Notes under the pieces: model-generated
Told to the model about the DNA's origin: nothing
The model's input: only the letters and a program-made list of their open reading frames with translations
The model's database searches: none
Assembly (NCBI GenBank): GCA_002496805.1
Contig: DALO01000013.1
Location: forward strand, 1 to 37,810
Direction of reading: 5' to 3'
From: Methanobacterium sp. UBA353
GTDB lineage: Archaea; Methanobacteriota; Methanobacteria; Methanobacteriales; Methanobacteriaceae
DNA: 37,810 nt
Made by a program: the position numbers and the translations under genes
In this document: one piece after another, positions 17,203-25,647 of the stretch
Position numbering within the stretch: the stretch's first letter is position 1
How the letters are laid out: the number at the start of each line of letters is the position of its first letter

Positions 17203-17545
17203 ATTCGGTAATGAATTTATTTTGTAACCTTATTTTTTTCATGTACATTGATTTGTATATTAATAATCCCAGTTATAAATAAAAACAGCCTAAAAAGTAT
17301 TACTAACTACTACTTATTCATTAACTTATTACTCAGGCTACTGCCACTAGTTCTGGGATCAGTAGTTGATCTAGCTAATCAAATTTTGTCGTGAAAATTT
17401 GGGGACTGGAACCGATCATTAATACTGTATGTCAGTACGATTCATTACAGTTAGTTGCAATACTTACAAAATTAACAGGGCTCTTGAGGACTGATTATGC
17501 GGAAAATCATCTGTATCTATAAAAAGGACTTAAATCTGATTCAAG
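17203..17545. other. intergenic region with three short hairpins
   Basis: No gene seen. Three adjacent perfect or bulged hairpins occur: CTACTGCCA (17338-17346) with TGG and CAGTAG (to 17365), TTGAT/ATCAA (17366-17382), and TACTG/CAGTA (17423-17437). They may belong to a leader of the TPR gene or a small RNA; each stem is short enough to be chance. Confidence 0.35.
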
Positions 17546-17547
17546 TC
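17521..17547 (-). terminator. terminator after hypothetical gene 17546-18049
   Basis: On the minus strand GACTT pairs with AAGTC across an 11-base loop and is followed directly by CTTTTT. The 5' arm overlaps the stop codon of the gene. Confidence 0.45.
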
Positions 17548-18049
17548 ATTTTTCCATCCATTTTTCCTCGTAACTCCTGATCCAGAGGAGTTCCTTAATC
17601 AAGAGATCCCCATGTCCTTTGGGATTATTTTTAATTTTTTCCAATCTGTCTTCAGGCAAATAATCCAAGAGTTGCTCCCAATCCTCAACATCAGTGTAGG
17701 TCTGTTTTTTAACCTGATAAACACTATGCTCAAAGGATTCAAGAACCAGATCAATATCCTCATCATCCTCAAGAAAGGCAATATGCTGTTCTAAGATGGG
17801 TAGAAGAGCATCACCCACTTGGATCTGGGCATTAAGATAAGCTTCATAGGGATTATCGTAACGAATGTAACTAACTTTCCTCGGACCTTCGCCTTTAGGA
17901 AAACCTTCAATATTAGGGATAATGTTTTCATCATCCTGATGATAGTATCCATGAAGCTCTTCTAGGAGTTTAGGGCCTTTTTCCTCTAAAGATAACTTGT
18001 AATTGCTGAGTTTTTTAATAATTAAGACTCTTTCATCTGGATTTTCCAT
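17546..18049 (-). CDS. hypothetical acidic protein, 167 aa
   Basis: A 167-residue soluble, acidic, mostly helical protein. It starts MENPDERVLIIKKLSNYKLSLEEKG-like and contains the aromatic-rich segment RKVSYIRYDNPYEAYLNAQ in the middle and ELLWIRSYEEKWMEK at the end. No transmembrane segment, metal site or known catalytic motif is visible and I do not recognise the family. The reading frame is clean. A terminator-like hairpin overlaps its end, and the pdxS promoter region lies behind it. Confidence 0.6.
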   Translation of the reverse strand: MENPDERVLIIKKLSNYKLSLEEKGPKLLEELHGYYHQDDENIIPNIEGFPKGEGPRKVSYIRYDNPYEAYLNAQIQVGDALLPILEQHIAFLEDDEDIDLVLESFEHSVYQVKKQTYTDVEDWEQLLDYLPEDRLEKIKNNPKGHGDLLIKELLWIRSYEEKWMEK

Positions 18050-18228
18050 TTCCAGGCCCCTTCAAAAGCTTAAGTAAGAATGATCATCGATTATTAGTTA
18101 TGTATTTCATGATTATAATCTTCTCCATTTCCAATAATTATCTGGGCAGTACATAAATTATTAATAACCCAGAGGGAAAATTGAATCATGTACACTAAAA
18201 ATATTGAATAAATAAATTCTCCCTAATA

Positions 18229-18247
18229 AAACATTATAATAATGTTT
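18229..18247. promoter_or_regulatory. 19-bp perfect palindrome in pdxS promoter
   Basis: AAACATTAT-A-ATAATGTTT, about 75-90 bases upstream of the pdxS ATG. The centre TTATAATAA can itself serve as TATA box, so a dimeric repressor bound here would block TBP. No other TATA element of similar quality lies between it and the gene. Confidence 0.5.
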
Positions 18248-18320
18248 ATGAGGAGTTGTACTGGTTTAAATGTTTTTGGTACTCCTAAATTACTGTATAA
18301 TCCATAATGGAGGAAAATAA

Positions 18321-19202
18321 ATGCTACATGGAACCAAACTGTTGAAGAAAGATTTCGCCAAGATGACCAAGGGCGGAGTGATCATGGATGTGGTTAACGC
18401 AGAACAAGCACAAATCGCTGAGGAAGCTGGAGCCGTATCAGTAATGGCCCTGGAAAAAGTCCCAGCAGATATCAGAGCTACAGGCGGTGTGGCTAGAATG
18501 GCTGATCCTAGTAAAGTCACTGAGATCATAGACGCGGTAAGCATCCCAGTAATGGCCAAAGCACGAATCGGTCACTTTGTGGAAGCTCAAGTCCTGGAAT
18601 CACTGGGAGTGGATATGATTGATGAAAGTGAGGTGCTGACTCCTGCTGATGAAAAATATCACATTGATAAGAAGAAGTTCACCATCCCATTTGTATGCGG
18701 GGCCAGGAATCTCGGTGAAGCACTCCGCAGGATAGATGAAGGTGCCGCCATGATCAGGACCAAAGGAGAAGCTGGAACTGGTAACGTGGTTGAAGCTGTC
18801 CGGCACATGCGCATGATCCAGGGAACCATCCGAGAACTCAAAGACAAGACTGAAGAAGAATTATGGGCTGTGGCTCGCCAAGAAGAAGCACAATTTTATC
18901 TGGTAAAAGAAACCCAGAAACAGGGCAGAATACCGGTGCTTAACTTCGCAGCCGGAGGAGTGGCAACACCAGCCGACGCTGCATTGATGATGCAACTTGG
19001 AGCAGATGGAGTTTTCGTGGGTAGTGGAATTTTCAAATCCGAAAACCCGGTAATCGTTGCTGAAGCCATTGTCAAAGCAACCACTCATTACCAGGATGCT
19101 GAAGTTATTGCTGAGGTTTCCAGAGGCTTGGGTAAGGCTATGCCTGGGTTAGAAATAAGTCAGATCCCAGAATCAGAAAGACTCCAAGACAGAGGTTGGT
19201 AA
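18321..19202 (+). CDS. pdxS: pyridoxal 5'-phosphate synthase subunit PdxS
   Basis: 293 residues, full length. PdxS makes PLP from ribose 5-phosphate, glyceraldehyde 3-phosphate and ammonia delivered by the glutaminase PdxT; it is a TIM barrel forming double hexamers. Signatures: KGGVIMDVVNAEQAQIAEEAGA, ADIRATGGVARMADP, Lys80 in PVMAKARIGH (Schiff-base lysine), and RTKGEAGTGNV around the second active-site lysine. GGAGG precedes the ATG by 7 bases. No pdxT is in the window, so the glutaminase must be encoded elsewhere. The promoter contains a 19-bp palindrome. Confidence 0.97.
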   Translation: MLHGTKLLKKDFAKMTKGGVIMDVVNAEQAQIAEEAGAVSVMALEKVPADIRATGGVARMADPSKVTEIIDAVSIPVMAKARIGHFVEAQVLESLGVDMIDESEVLTPADEKYHIDKKKFTIPFVCGARNLGEALRRIDEGAAMIRTKGEAGTGNVVEAVRHMRMIQGTIRELKDKTEEELWAVARQEEAQFYLVKETQKQGRIPVLNFAAGGVATPADAALMMQLGADGVFVGSGIFKSENPVIVAEAIVKATTHYQDAEVIAEVSRGLGKAMPGLEISQIPESERLQDRGW

Positions 19203-19359
19203 AACCTCTTTTCCACCAGTTTTACCTTTAATTTTATAAAATAAAACCTATTATCTGGTGATAAAATAAAAATATATTTTTTTAGCTAGTGATTCTTTGT
19301 TTCAATCATTTTTTCTAATATAATCTTCAAAAATCTATATTTTGTTGGAAATAAAGGGT

Positions 19360-19716
19360 TTAAGGAGCTCCACCAGCTCCTCCTATGTTTTCTCCAGTTA
19401 TTGCGTCTATTTCTATCTCACCAACAACATTTCCGTTTTGGTAGAGGGGAACAACGTAAATCTGCCTACCATCAACAGTGGTGAGTGTGGGAGTTTCTGC
19501 AGTTACTTCTGGTTCTTCCACAAATCCTTGGGCTATGGCTTTAGCTTCTTCAGCAGATATGATACTGCTGTTATTGTTGTTATTGTTAGTGGATGTTTGA
19601 TTGGAGATGTTGGTAGTGGTGTTGGTGGTTTGGTTTTTGTTTTCAGTACAACCTGAGACCACCACCATCATAATCATTAAAGCCATCAACATTGTCAGTG
19701 AATATTTTTTAATCAT
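19360..19716 (-). CDS. secreted lipoprotein with PepSY-like domain
   Basis: 118 residues. A short basic start and hydrophobic helix (LTMLMALMIMMVVV) lead to the lipobox-like VVSGC at about 19-23, so Cys23 is the probable lipid anchor. A low-complexity Asn/Thr linker of about 28 residues follows (TTNTTTNISNQTST and a run of six N), likely N-glycosylated (several NxT/S). The C-terminal 65 residues (ISAEEAKAIAQGF, VDGRQIYVVPLYQNGNVVGEIEIDAITGENI) resemble a single PepSY-type domain. Methanobacteriales have many such small surface proteins. Role unknown; a protease inhibitor or cell-surface function is possible. Confidence 0.7.
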   Translation of the reverse strand: MIKKYSLTMLMALMIMMVVVSGCTENKNQTTNTTTNISNQTSTNNNNNNSSIISAEEAKAIAQGFVEEPEVTAETPTLTTVDGRQIYVVPLYQNGNVVGEIEIDAITGENIGGAGGAP

Positions 19717-19840
19717 TTTCCTCTTCCTCGTTTGTGAATAAGTGATTAATTAATATTGATGATCTACCTTTGACCCTATAAAATTTTGGGAAAATTAAAT
19801 TAGATTCTTACCAGGAAATAGTTGGTTTATTCTTCATGAA

Positions 19841-19870
19841 TGAATGGGATTCACATGAATGGGATTCACA
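19841..19870. repeat. 15-bp perfect tandem duplication
   Basis: TGAATGGGATTCACA occurs twice with no spacer, ending just beyond the 3' end of the DNA glycosylase gene. It looks like a recent slippage or duplication and has no obvious function. Confidence 0.85.
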
Positions 19871-19872
19871 TC

Positions 19873-20661
19873 TTAAATAATTGTCTTCTGCCTACGGGGA
19901 CAGAAGAAGGTGGTACGACCTCCAACTTTGATAACATCCAAGTTTCCACCTTCAGGGCAATGTCCCCTTTTATGACGATGGGGTAATAAATAGGAATCAG
20001 GTAATGAATCTGGTTTGTCCTGATATTCTATGGCTATCTCCAGTACTTTTTTCATATTCAAAAAAAGATTTTCCCATTGATGGGTATTTAACTGGTCAGC
20101 ACGAGTCATCGGATGGATAGATGTTTGGTATAATATTTCATCAGCGTAAAGATTACCCACGCCGGCTATGAGGTTCTGATTCAGCAGTAATGGTTTTATC
20201 ATTCCCTTTCTTCCCTTGAAAATCTTCTGAAATTCTTCCAGTTCCACTTGGAGAGCATCCGGGCCCAACCTTTTCAACACAATGAATTTATCCGGATCAG
20301 TGGTTATGCCTAGTTTACCGAATTTACGGGCATCATCAAAGGCCAAGTGATTACCATTGGCAAAATCTATTTTTAAACGGGGGTAAGGGGAAGTATCCTC
20401 ATCTTTATGGCTGTAATGCAAGTAGCCGGTCATTCCAAAATGCATGATAAGGTGTAAGTCATTATCCAACTGAGAAAACAAGTATTTCCCGTATCTCTGG
20501 CTGGAAACAAACTCATGGCCCTCTAAAGTGTTTTCTAACTTTTCATGGTCATTGAAAACCACCAGTTTAGGACTTTCCACATCCACCTTTTTTATCAATT
20601 GGTTAAGGGCATGTTCATCAAAGTAACGCTTAAAAATCTCAACACTGGGCAGTTCGGGCAT
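19873..20661 (-). CDS. Fpg/MutM-type DNA glycosylase with reduced zinc finger
   Basis: 262 residues. The enzyme family removes oxidised purines by base excision using the N-terminal proline. I start it at the ATG giving Met-Pro-Glu-Leu-Pro (20661) because Pro2 must be exposed after Met removal; an upstream GTG would add three residues. Lys59 (RYGKYLF), HFGMTGYL, the helix-two-turn-helix GVGNLYADEILY and the catalytic Arg249 in the terminal beta-hairpin (GGRTTFF) are all present. The usual four-Cys zinc finger is altered: Cys235 (HCPEGG) and Cys254 (FCPRR) remain but their partners are Gly238 and Arg257, with several nearby His (228, 230, 234). It is therefore either a His/Cys site or a zinc-less version. 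Confidence 0.88.
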   Translation of the reverse strand: MPELPSVEIFKRYFDEHALNQLIKKVDVESPKLVVFNDHEKLENTLEGHEFVSSQRYGKYLFSQLDNDLHLIMHFGMTGYLHYSHKDEDTSPYPRLKIDFANGNHLAFDDARKFGKLGITTDPDKFIVLKRLGPDALQVELEEFQKIFKGRKGMIKPLLLNQNLIAGVGNLYADEILYQTSIHPMTRADQLNTHQWENLFLNMKKVLEIAIEYQDKPDSLPDSYLLPHRHKRGHCPEGGNLDVIKVGGRTTFFCPRRQKTII

Positions 20662-20828
20662 TCTATTCACTCATTTTTTGAATTTTGTTCATCTATCCAG
20701 ACAGTTAATATTTGAAATGTTTCGAAGGACATTTTAATTTTTTTTTACTTTTCCTTTAACTCCTTCATTCTTGTGATCAACTTTTAATTCCTATTTACTA
20801 TTTTTTCATAAGTTAAGGAGGATTTTTC

Positions 20829-20975
20829 ATGGTATTTAAAGTTGCCATGTTTATTATATATTTATCTCGTAACCTACTGGAACTTACAAGGGTTAAGGGG
20901 ATGGTGTCAGGGCAAAACTACGGATTTGCTCTGCACATTGCATTTTTATCATCCAACCAGAAGAAGAGGTATTGA
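20829..20975 (+). CDS. candidate small protein, 48 aa
   Basis: A 48-codon frame, MVFKVAMFIIYLSRNLLELT at the start and ending SSNQKKRY. It has an ideal ribosome site, AAGGAGG at 20815-20821, seven bases before the ATG, and fills an otherwise empty 400-base gap between the DNA glycosylase and the glutamate synthase operon. The sequence has an amphipathic N-terminal helix and a second hydrophobic patch (YGFALHIAFL). No family is recognised and no strong TATA box is seen, so expression needs proof. Confidence 0.5.
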   Translation: MVFKVAMFIIYLSRNLLELTRVKGMVSGQNYGFALHIAFLSSNQKKRY

Positions 20976-21026
20976 AACTAATTACAAATAAAGCCTTGTT
21001 GGTTATTTTGGTTTGATAAGTTCGTT

Positions 21027-21072
21027 TTAAAAAAAAATAAAAAGGAGGGTTAGAAGAAGTTTAAAAACTTCT
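21027..21072 (-). terminator. terminator of glutamate synthase operon
   Basis: An 8-bp perfect stem AGAAGTTT-AA-AAACTTCT at 21055-21072, just past the last gene, followed on the minus strand by CCTTTTT and a longer T-run. Confidence 0.6.
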
Positions 21073-21079
21073 AATACTT

Positions 21080-22606
21080 TCATAAGTTTTTAACTCTTTT
21101 GGAGTCGTTAACACTTATGGGTGATTCTAACCCTGCCATTTTAACTCCAGTCATGGCTGAAGACTCCATAGTAAGGGCCCGAAGATCGTCTTTTTCTAAT
21201 TTCAAGATATCAGTGTTACCAGCATGTTGGGTTAACATTGCTGCTTCTTCGGTCATGGCTTCTATGTAACGGGCCACACGCTTACCACCTTCCATGTAAT
21301 CCAATCTACGTCTTAATTGTGGATTTTGGGTGGCGATTCCTTTACGACAGGTTCCAGCATAGCATGTTTGGCAGACTCTGCAACCCATACTTACCAGGGC
21401 ACTGGTTGCAATGTAACAGGCGTCAGCACCAAGGGCTATGGCCTTGGCAACATCTGCTCCATTCCTTATTCCTCCTGCTGCAACCAAATTCACTTCATCC
21501 CTCAAGTTTACTTCTTTAAGTGCTTCATCGGCTTCAACAATTGCGGCTATGGTGGGCACTCCACTGTGTTCTGTAATTACACTGGGTCCTGCTCCGGTTC
21601 CTCCCTGCATACCATCCACTACAATAATATCAGCACCACATTTTGCTGCAATTTTCACATCAGCACTGACCCTTCCACTACCGAATTTGACAATTATAGG
21701 CAATTTCCAGTCGGTTATTTCCCTGATTTGGTTGATTTTCATAGTCAAATCTTCAGGTCCAACAATGTCCATATGTCTGGCTGGACTCAGTGCATCAGTA
21801 CCTTCAGGAATCATTCGTATCTTGGAGATTTCCGCAGTGACTTTTTCAGCTAAAAGGTGTCCTCCCAATCCAGTTTTTGCACCTTGACCAATTTTAATCT
21901 CCACTGCATCTGAATTGTTCAAATATTCAGCACTAACTCCGAAACGACCAGATGCATATTGTGATATGAGTTTATTAGCATATCTACGTTCTTCTGGAAG
22001 CATTCCTCCTTCTCCAGTGTTGGCGGCAGTACCAGCCAGGGTGGAGCCCATGGCCAGGGCAATTTTTGCTTCTTTAGATAACGCTCCAAAGCTCATTCCA
22101 GCAATCATTATGGGGGTATCTATGACCAGTGGATTTTCAGCATAACGGGTTCCAAGAACTACACGGGTGTTACAGGGTTCCCGGTACTTGTCAACGGGTG
22201 GACGGGAGGCTTGAGCTGGTACAACAACCAGATCATCAAAGGTAGGTAGGGGTCTGGTGGCACCGCAGCCTCGGACCTGGTAGGTTCCTTCTGATGATTT
22301 TCGGTTTATTTCCACCAGATCGTTAAAGCTCCAAACATTCCTAATATCTTCTGGTATTGCCATAACTTCTATGGCATGGTTAGGGCACATTTCTTCGCAT
22401 ATACGACAACCAACACAATTTTCATGGTTTAAAGGGAATGGCTGGTCATTTACTATTTCAAATACTCCATGAGGACAGTTATTGTAACAGGAATAACAGT
22501 TCTTACAGAGATTTTCATCTGGATTGTCACAGAGATACCAGCAACAACCAGGGCGACTGAAATTTCTCAAGCATAGTTCCTGATTTCTTTCAATTTTAAA
22601 AGGCAT
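21080..22606 (-). CDS. glutamate synthase FMN domain with N-terminal ferredoxin
   Basis: 508 residues, the archaeal stand-alone synthase domain. Residues 1-85 hold two [4Fe-4S] motifs (CKNCYSCYNNCP and CVGCRICEEMCP). Residues about 120-500 are the FMN-binding TIM barrel of GltB: GMSFGALSKEAKIALA, NTGEGGMLPEE, QGAKTGLGGHL, VDGMQGGTGAGP, and a C-terminal cysteine set CRVCQTCYAGTCRKGIATQ for the 3Fe-4S-type cluster. It combines 2-oxoglutarate and ammonia with two electrons to give glutamate. Its ATG follows the previous stop codon directly, with AAGGAGGTG inside the end of the FrhB-like gene. No NAD(P)H-binding GltD partner is present, so electrons most likely arrive through the ferredoxin domain from the FrhB-like subunit. 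Confidence 0.94.
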   Translation of the reverse strand: MPFKIERNQELCLRNFSRPGCCWYLCDNPDENLCKNCYSCYNNCPHGVFEIVNDQPFPLNHENCVGCRICEEMCPNHAIEVMAIPEDIRNVWSFNDLVEINRKSSEGTYQVRGCGATRPLPTFDDLVVVPAQASRPPVDKYREPCNTRVVLGTRYAENPLVIDTPIMIAGMSFGALSKEAKIALAMGSTLAGTAANTGEGGMLPEERRYANKLISQYASGRFGVSAEYLNNSDAVEIKIGQGAKTGLGGHLLAEKVTAEISKIRMIPEGTDALSPARHMDIVGPEDLTMKINQIREITDWKLPIIVKFGSGRVSADVKIAAKCGADIIVVDGMQGGTGAGPSVITEHSGVPTIAAIVEADEALKEVNLRDEVNLVAAGGIRNGADVAKAIALGADACYIATSALVSMGCRVCQTCYAGTCRKGIATQNPQLRRRLDYMEGGKRVARYIEAMTEEAAMLTQHAGNTDILKLEKDDLRALTMESSAMTGVKMAGLESPISVNDSKRVKNL

Positions 22607-23746
22607 CTAAGACACCTCCTTCACTGAATCATCTTTAAAATCTTGAGGATTTTTATTGTAATAATCTTTAATTACTTTAAAAACAGGACAAGCAGAGTAT
22701 TTGGTGCCTGCAGCTTTTTTAACATCTTCTACGCTAGAAGTTAGTATTGCGTTTGGTTTCCATGGATTTTCATCCATTTTATCAGCAACTACTACTTTTT
22801 CTGTGATATTATCATCTAAAAGATAATTCAATATGGCAGTGACCACTCCACCATCCTGGCCTTTAACATTAGATGCGCGAGCTGAAACAATTTTCAAATA
22901 ATCTCCCAGAGTTTTTTGGTCCAGATCTCTGTTTAAAACTTCTTGTGACAGATAAGTGCGAGGACAGGCCATATAACATAAGTTGCACTCGGGTGGGCAA
23001 CTTCCCTTTAACTGTGGTCTGCGATCTTCGATGGATATTATGTTCTCAGGACAGACACAATAACAGGCACCGCAAAGCACACAGCTACCCACATCAATGA
23101 CGTCTGCTTTTAAATCAGCAAACTGGCAGGAGGATACTTCATTCATGAACTCTTCGTCATTAATGTATCGCCGGTAAAGTACTGGTCTGGCAACTGATTC
23201 CCTTTTTTTAATTTCTTCCTGGTTTTCTGTTTTTTTCTTTTTAGCAAGCTTTGTTAGCAAGTTTAAACCTGACTCTTCAAATGGTTTCGTGTCTATGAAA
23301 CCTTCATTTTCAGCTTTTTGCAACGCTCTAAGACCTTTTTCTGTCCTGGCGATCACGGTGGACCATCCCTGATCTGATCCAACTGATCCCACTGAAAGAT
23401 CAGCCAGTTCTGAGGTGTAATCCATGCACACTTGGCAGTTTTTTCTCATAAAACTCTTGGCTTGGGAAAGTGGTAACTTAAAAACGTTTCCATTTTTCAG
23501 ATAAGCCCATAAATGACCTTTTTCAACCCGGAATTCATCTATACTTTCTATTTCAATATTTTTTTCTGATAAAAATTCTTTAAGGTAGAAATGGGAAAAG
23601 TTTTCCATGCAGAAGAGCCCTAATTTGAAATCAACTGGTGAATTACCAAGAACTTCTGCATAATGGTCCATTTTTTCGGCAGCTATGATGTGACAGGGAG
23701 TTCCTACCAGAGCAACGTTTCTTTGATCTTTTAGGTTATTGTCCAT
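22607..23746 (-). CDS. F420-type flavoprotein, circularly permuted FrhB/FdhB-like
   Basis: 379 residues, fourth partner of the split glutamate synthase. The domain order is reversed compared with FrhB. Residues about 8-170 match the C-terminal half of FrhB (VALVGTPCHI, GLFCMENFSHFYL, CQVCMDYTSELADLSVGSVGS, GWSTVIAR). Residues about 225-275 form a ferredoxin-like segment with CVLCGACYCVCP and CPPECNLCYMACP. Residues about 288-365 match the N-terminal half of FrhB (IVSARAS, GQDGGVVTAILNYLL, KKAAGTKYSACP). FrhB-family proteins carry FAD and oxidise or reduce F420, so this subunit probably passes electrons from F420H2 to the synthase. The ATG at 23746 is chosen for GAGGAGGG before it; a longer frame would overlap the GXGXG gene by 41 bases. 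Confidence 0.88.
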   Translation of the reverse strand: MDNNLKDQRNVALVGTPCHIIAAEKMDHYAEVLGNSPVDFKLGLFCMENFSHFYLKEFLSEKNIEIESIDEFRVEKGHLWAYLKNGNVFKLPLSQAKSFMRKNCQVCMDYTSELADLSVGSVGSDQGWSTVIARTEKGLRALQKAENEGFIDTKPFEESGLNLLTKLAKKKKTENQEEIKKRESVARPVLYRRYINDEEFMNEVSSCQFADLKADVIDVGSCVLCGACYCVCPENIISIEDRRPQLKGSCPPECNLCYMACPRTYLSQEVLNRDLDQKTLGDYLKIVSARASNVKGQDGGVVTAILNYLLDDNITEKVVVADKMDENPWKPNAILTSSVEDVKKAAGTKYSACPVFKVIKDYYNKNPQDFKDDSVKEVS

Positions 23747-23747
23747 T

Positions 23748-24437
23748 TTATCCCTCCTCAGAATCCTTACCATAAAATGGTCTATCACTTCGTGGCACTA
23801 TTTTTTGGAATTTCTGGTAATCTTCTTCGGTTAGAGTGAATTCATAGTTATTGAGGATTGTTTTCAATTTTTTTATTTCATCTTCGTCAAGTTCTTCGAT
23901 CATGGCATTTTTTCCAAGGCTTTTGATCTTACCACCCACGTAAATAGTTCCCCTGATCATTGATTCTCCTGCATCGTCAGAAATATCTCCAAGGATAATT
24001 AATTGACCGCCCATCATGTAACGGCCACTCATAAATCCTGAGTTCCCTCCTATAATGACGGTGCCATTTTTCATGATTTCACCGGTGCGAGAGCCAACAT
24101 CTTTTTTCACAACAACAGTTCCATTATATATTCCCTGTCCAACACCATCCCCAGCAGAGCCATCTACAATGACTTCTCCCTGGGTCATGTTATCTCCGGG
24201 GAACCAGCCAGCATTCCCATTGATATGAACACGAGCTCCGTGGATCATGGTTGCTGCAAAATAACCGGCAGATCCATCTATCACTACGTCAACTGGTTCT
24301 GTGAGCCCGGCTAATAAGTAATGGGTGGAATTTGGGTTTTCAATTATAATACGGTCGTTTTCTTTGGCAGCTTGTTTAACAGCGCGATTGACTTCTCTTG
24401 GCTTTTTATCTGCAGCGTTAATTTTAATTTCTTTCAT
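23748..24437 (-). CDS. glutamate synthase GXGXG-domain subunit
   Basis: 229 residues forming the right-handed beta-helix found at the C-terminus of bacterial GltB alpha subunits, recognised by repeated G-x-x-G-x-G turns: INGNAGWFPGDNM, DGSAGDGVGQGIYNG, VGSRTGEIMKNG, GGNSGFMSGRYMMGG, LGDISDDAGESMIRG. In the fused bacterial enzyme this domain is structural and holds the glutaminase and synthase domains together; here it is a separate chain. AGGAGG precedes the ATG. It starts ten bases after the glutaminase gene, and its TAA is followed one base later by the ATG of the FrhB-like gene. Confidence 0.93.
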   Translation of the reverse strand: MKEIKINAADKKPREVNRAVKQAAKENDRIIIENPNSTHYLLAGLTEPVDVVIDGSAGYFAATMIHGARVHINGNAGWFPGDNMTQGEVIVDGSAGDGVGQGIYNGTVVVKKDVGSRTGEIMKNGTVIIGGNSGFMSGRYMMGGQLIILGDISDDAGESMIRGTIYVGGKIKSLGKNAMIEELDEDEIKKLKTILNNYEFTLTEEDYQKFQKIVPRSDRPFYGKDSEEG

Positions 24438-24446
24438 TTTTTCCTC

Positions 24447-25364
24447 CTAAATAGTGTAAGCACGGGTTTCTCCAGGTGATATCTGTTCAATGTTTGTAGT
24501 ATCTATTATTTCTTGAAGAGCCACTTCTTCAGAGGCAATTGCAAATAGTTCATCGTTTTCAACCATGACTCCGGGCCTGAGGCCGAGTTTGTCTTTGGCA
24601 ATTCCAACTCCATTGGGTGTGCCTATAATATATGAAAATGGTCCATCCATGTCTATCACAGACTGTTCCAAACTTTCTTCTAGACTGTAATCTTGGGATA
24701 GTTTATCTGCAATGTAGTGCACAATGCACTCGGTATCATTATCCGTTTCAAAAATATGGCCTTTACGCTCTAAAGACTCCCTTATTTTCCAGTAATTGGT
24801 AATTTGGCCGTTGTGAACCACAGTTATGTCTGGTATGATGTAACTCTGGAAGGGATGGGCGTGGTATCGGTCCACTATACTTTCGGTGGAAAAACGGATG
24901 TGACCAATGGCATGGGTGCCCATCTTCTCTTCGGTGTTGTAACGGGCGGCAATATCCTTGACCAATCCCACATCTTTGATCATTTCAAATGAATGACCTC
25001 CATTTAGGACAGTCACACCTTCAATTTCATCCACACACATAATTAGTGGTTTTAGTTGTGAAAAGGATGCTAAAACTATTTTACAACGGTATATGATGGA
25101 ATTTTCTACTGAAGGGATTATTTCTTCGCTTTCAATTGGAAAAACAGTGTTCACTTTGGTTTTAACTTCTTCTAAAAGTCCGGGGTTTTCTTCAATTTCG
25201 ATATTTAATATATATTCGTGTTCTTTTAAGTTTAAACCGCCGTAAATGGCGAATCCTGCCGAGTCTGCTCCTCTGTGTTGCAGGGCCTTGAGCATGCGGG
25301 TCATGTACTTACCCACTGGATGAACTTTCCTATCTTTAAATACTATTCCTGCTATTCCACACAC
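24447..25364 (-). CDS. glutamate synthase glutaminase subunit (class II)
   Basis: 305 residues of the Ntn-type class II glutamine amidotransferase family. Cys2 directly after the initiator is the nucleophile (M-C-G-I-A-G), then LQHRGADSAGFAIYGG near 29-44, RFSTESIVDRYHAHPF in the middle (R and H positions of the PurF-type active site), HNGQITNYWKIRESLERKG and NDTECIVHYIADKL. It supplies ammonia from glutamine to the synthase domain. The codon is GTG at 25364, so mature Cys2 is exposed after Met removal; AGAGGAGG lies before it. It is the first gene of the four-gene minus-strand operon and has an 825-base upstream region. Confidence 0.94.
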   Translation of the reverse strand: MCGIAGIVFKDRKVHPVGKYMTRMLKALQHRGADSAGFAIYGGLNLKEHEYILNIEIEENPGLLEEVKTKVNTVFPIESEEIIPSVENSIIYRCKIVLASFSQLKPLIMCVDEIEGVTVLNGGHSFEMIKDVGLVKDIAARYNTEEKMGTHAIGHIRFSTESIVDRYHAHPFQSYIIPDITVVHNGQITNYWKIRESLERKGHIFETDNDTECIVHYIADKLSQDYSLEESLEQSVIDMDGPFSYIIGTPNGVGIAKDKLGLRPGVMVENDELFAIASEEVALQEIIDTTNIEQISPGETRAYTI

Positions 25365-25647
25365 ATTTATTACCTCCTCTATGAAATCCTCATGAATTAA
25401 TTGTATTTTTACTGAGTTTTGGATGAAATATCATTGTTCTATGTTTTTTTTGGAAAACTGTGATTGGTTTATTCTGATGTTTCCCAATGATGGTTGTTTT
25501 AATAGTTCCTGCTTGGAAAGTGTGGGGGTGCTTTATAAAAAAAATAACCTCCAATATAATGATTATTCATTATTTTAAGTTCTACTTTTGATTTGAATGT
25601 GAATTTATACCTTCCAAAACCTTTCATGAGTATCAAGTCAAGCAATG

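Noticed and set aside
21238..21887. Long plus-strand frames opposite the glutamate synthase gene
   Set aside because: They are antisense shadows of a gene with clear family motifs.
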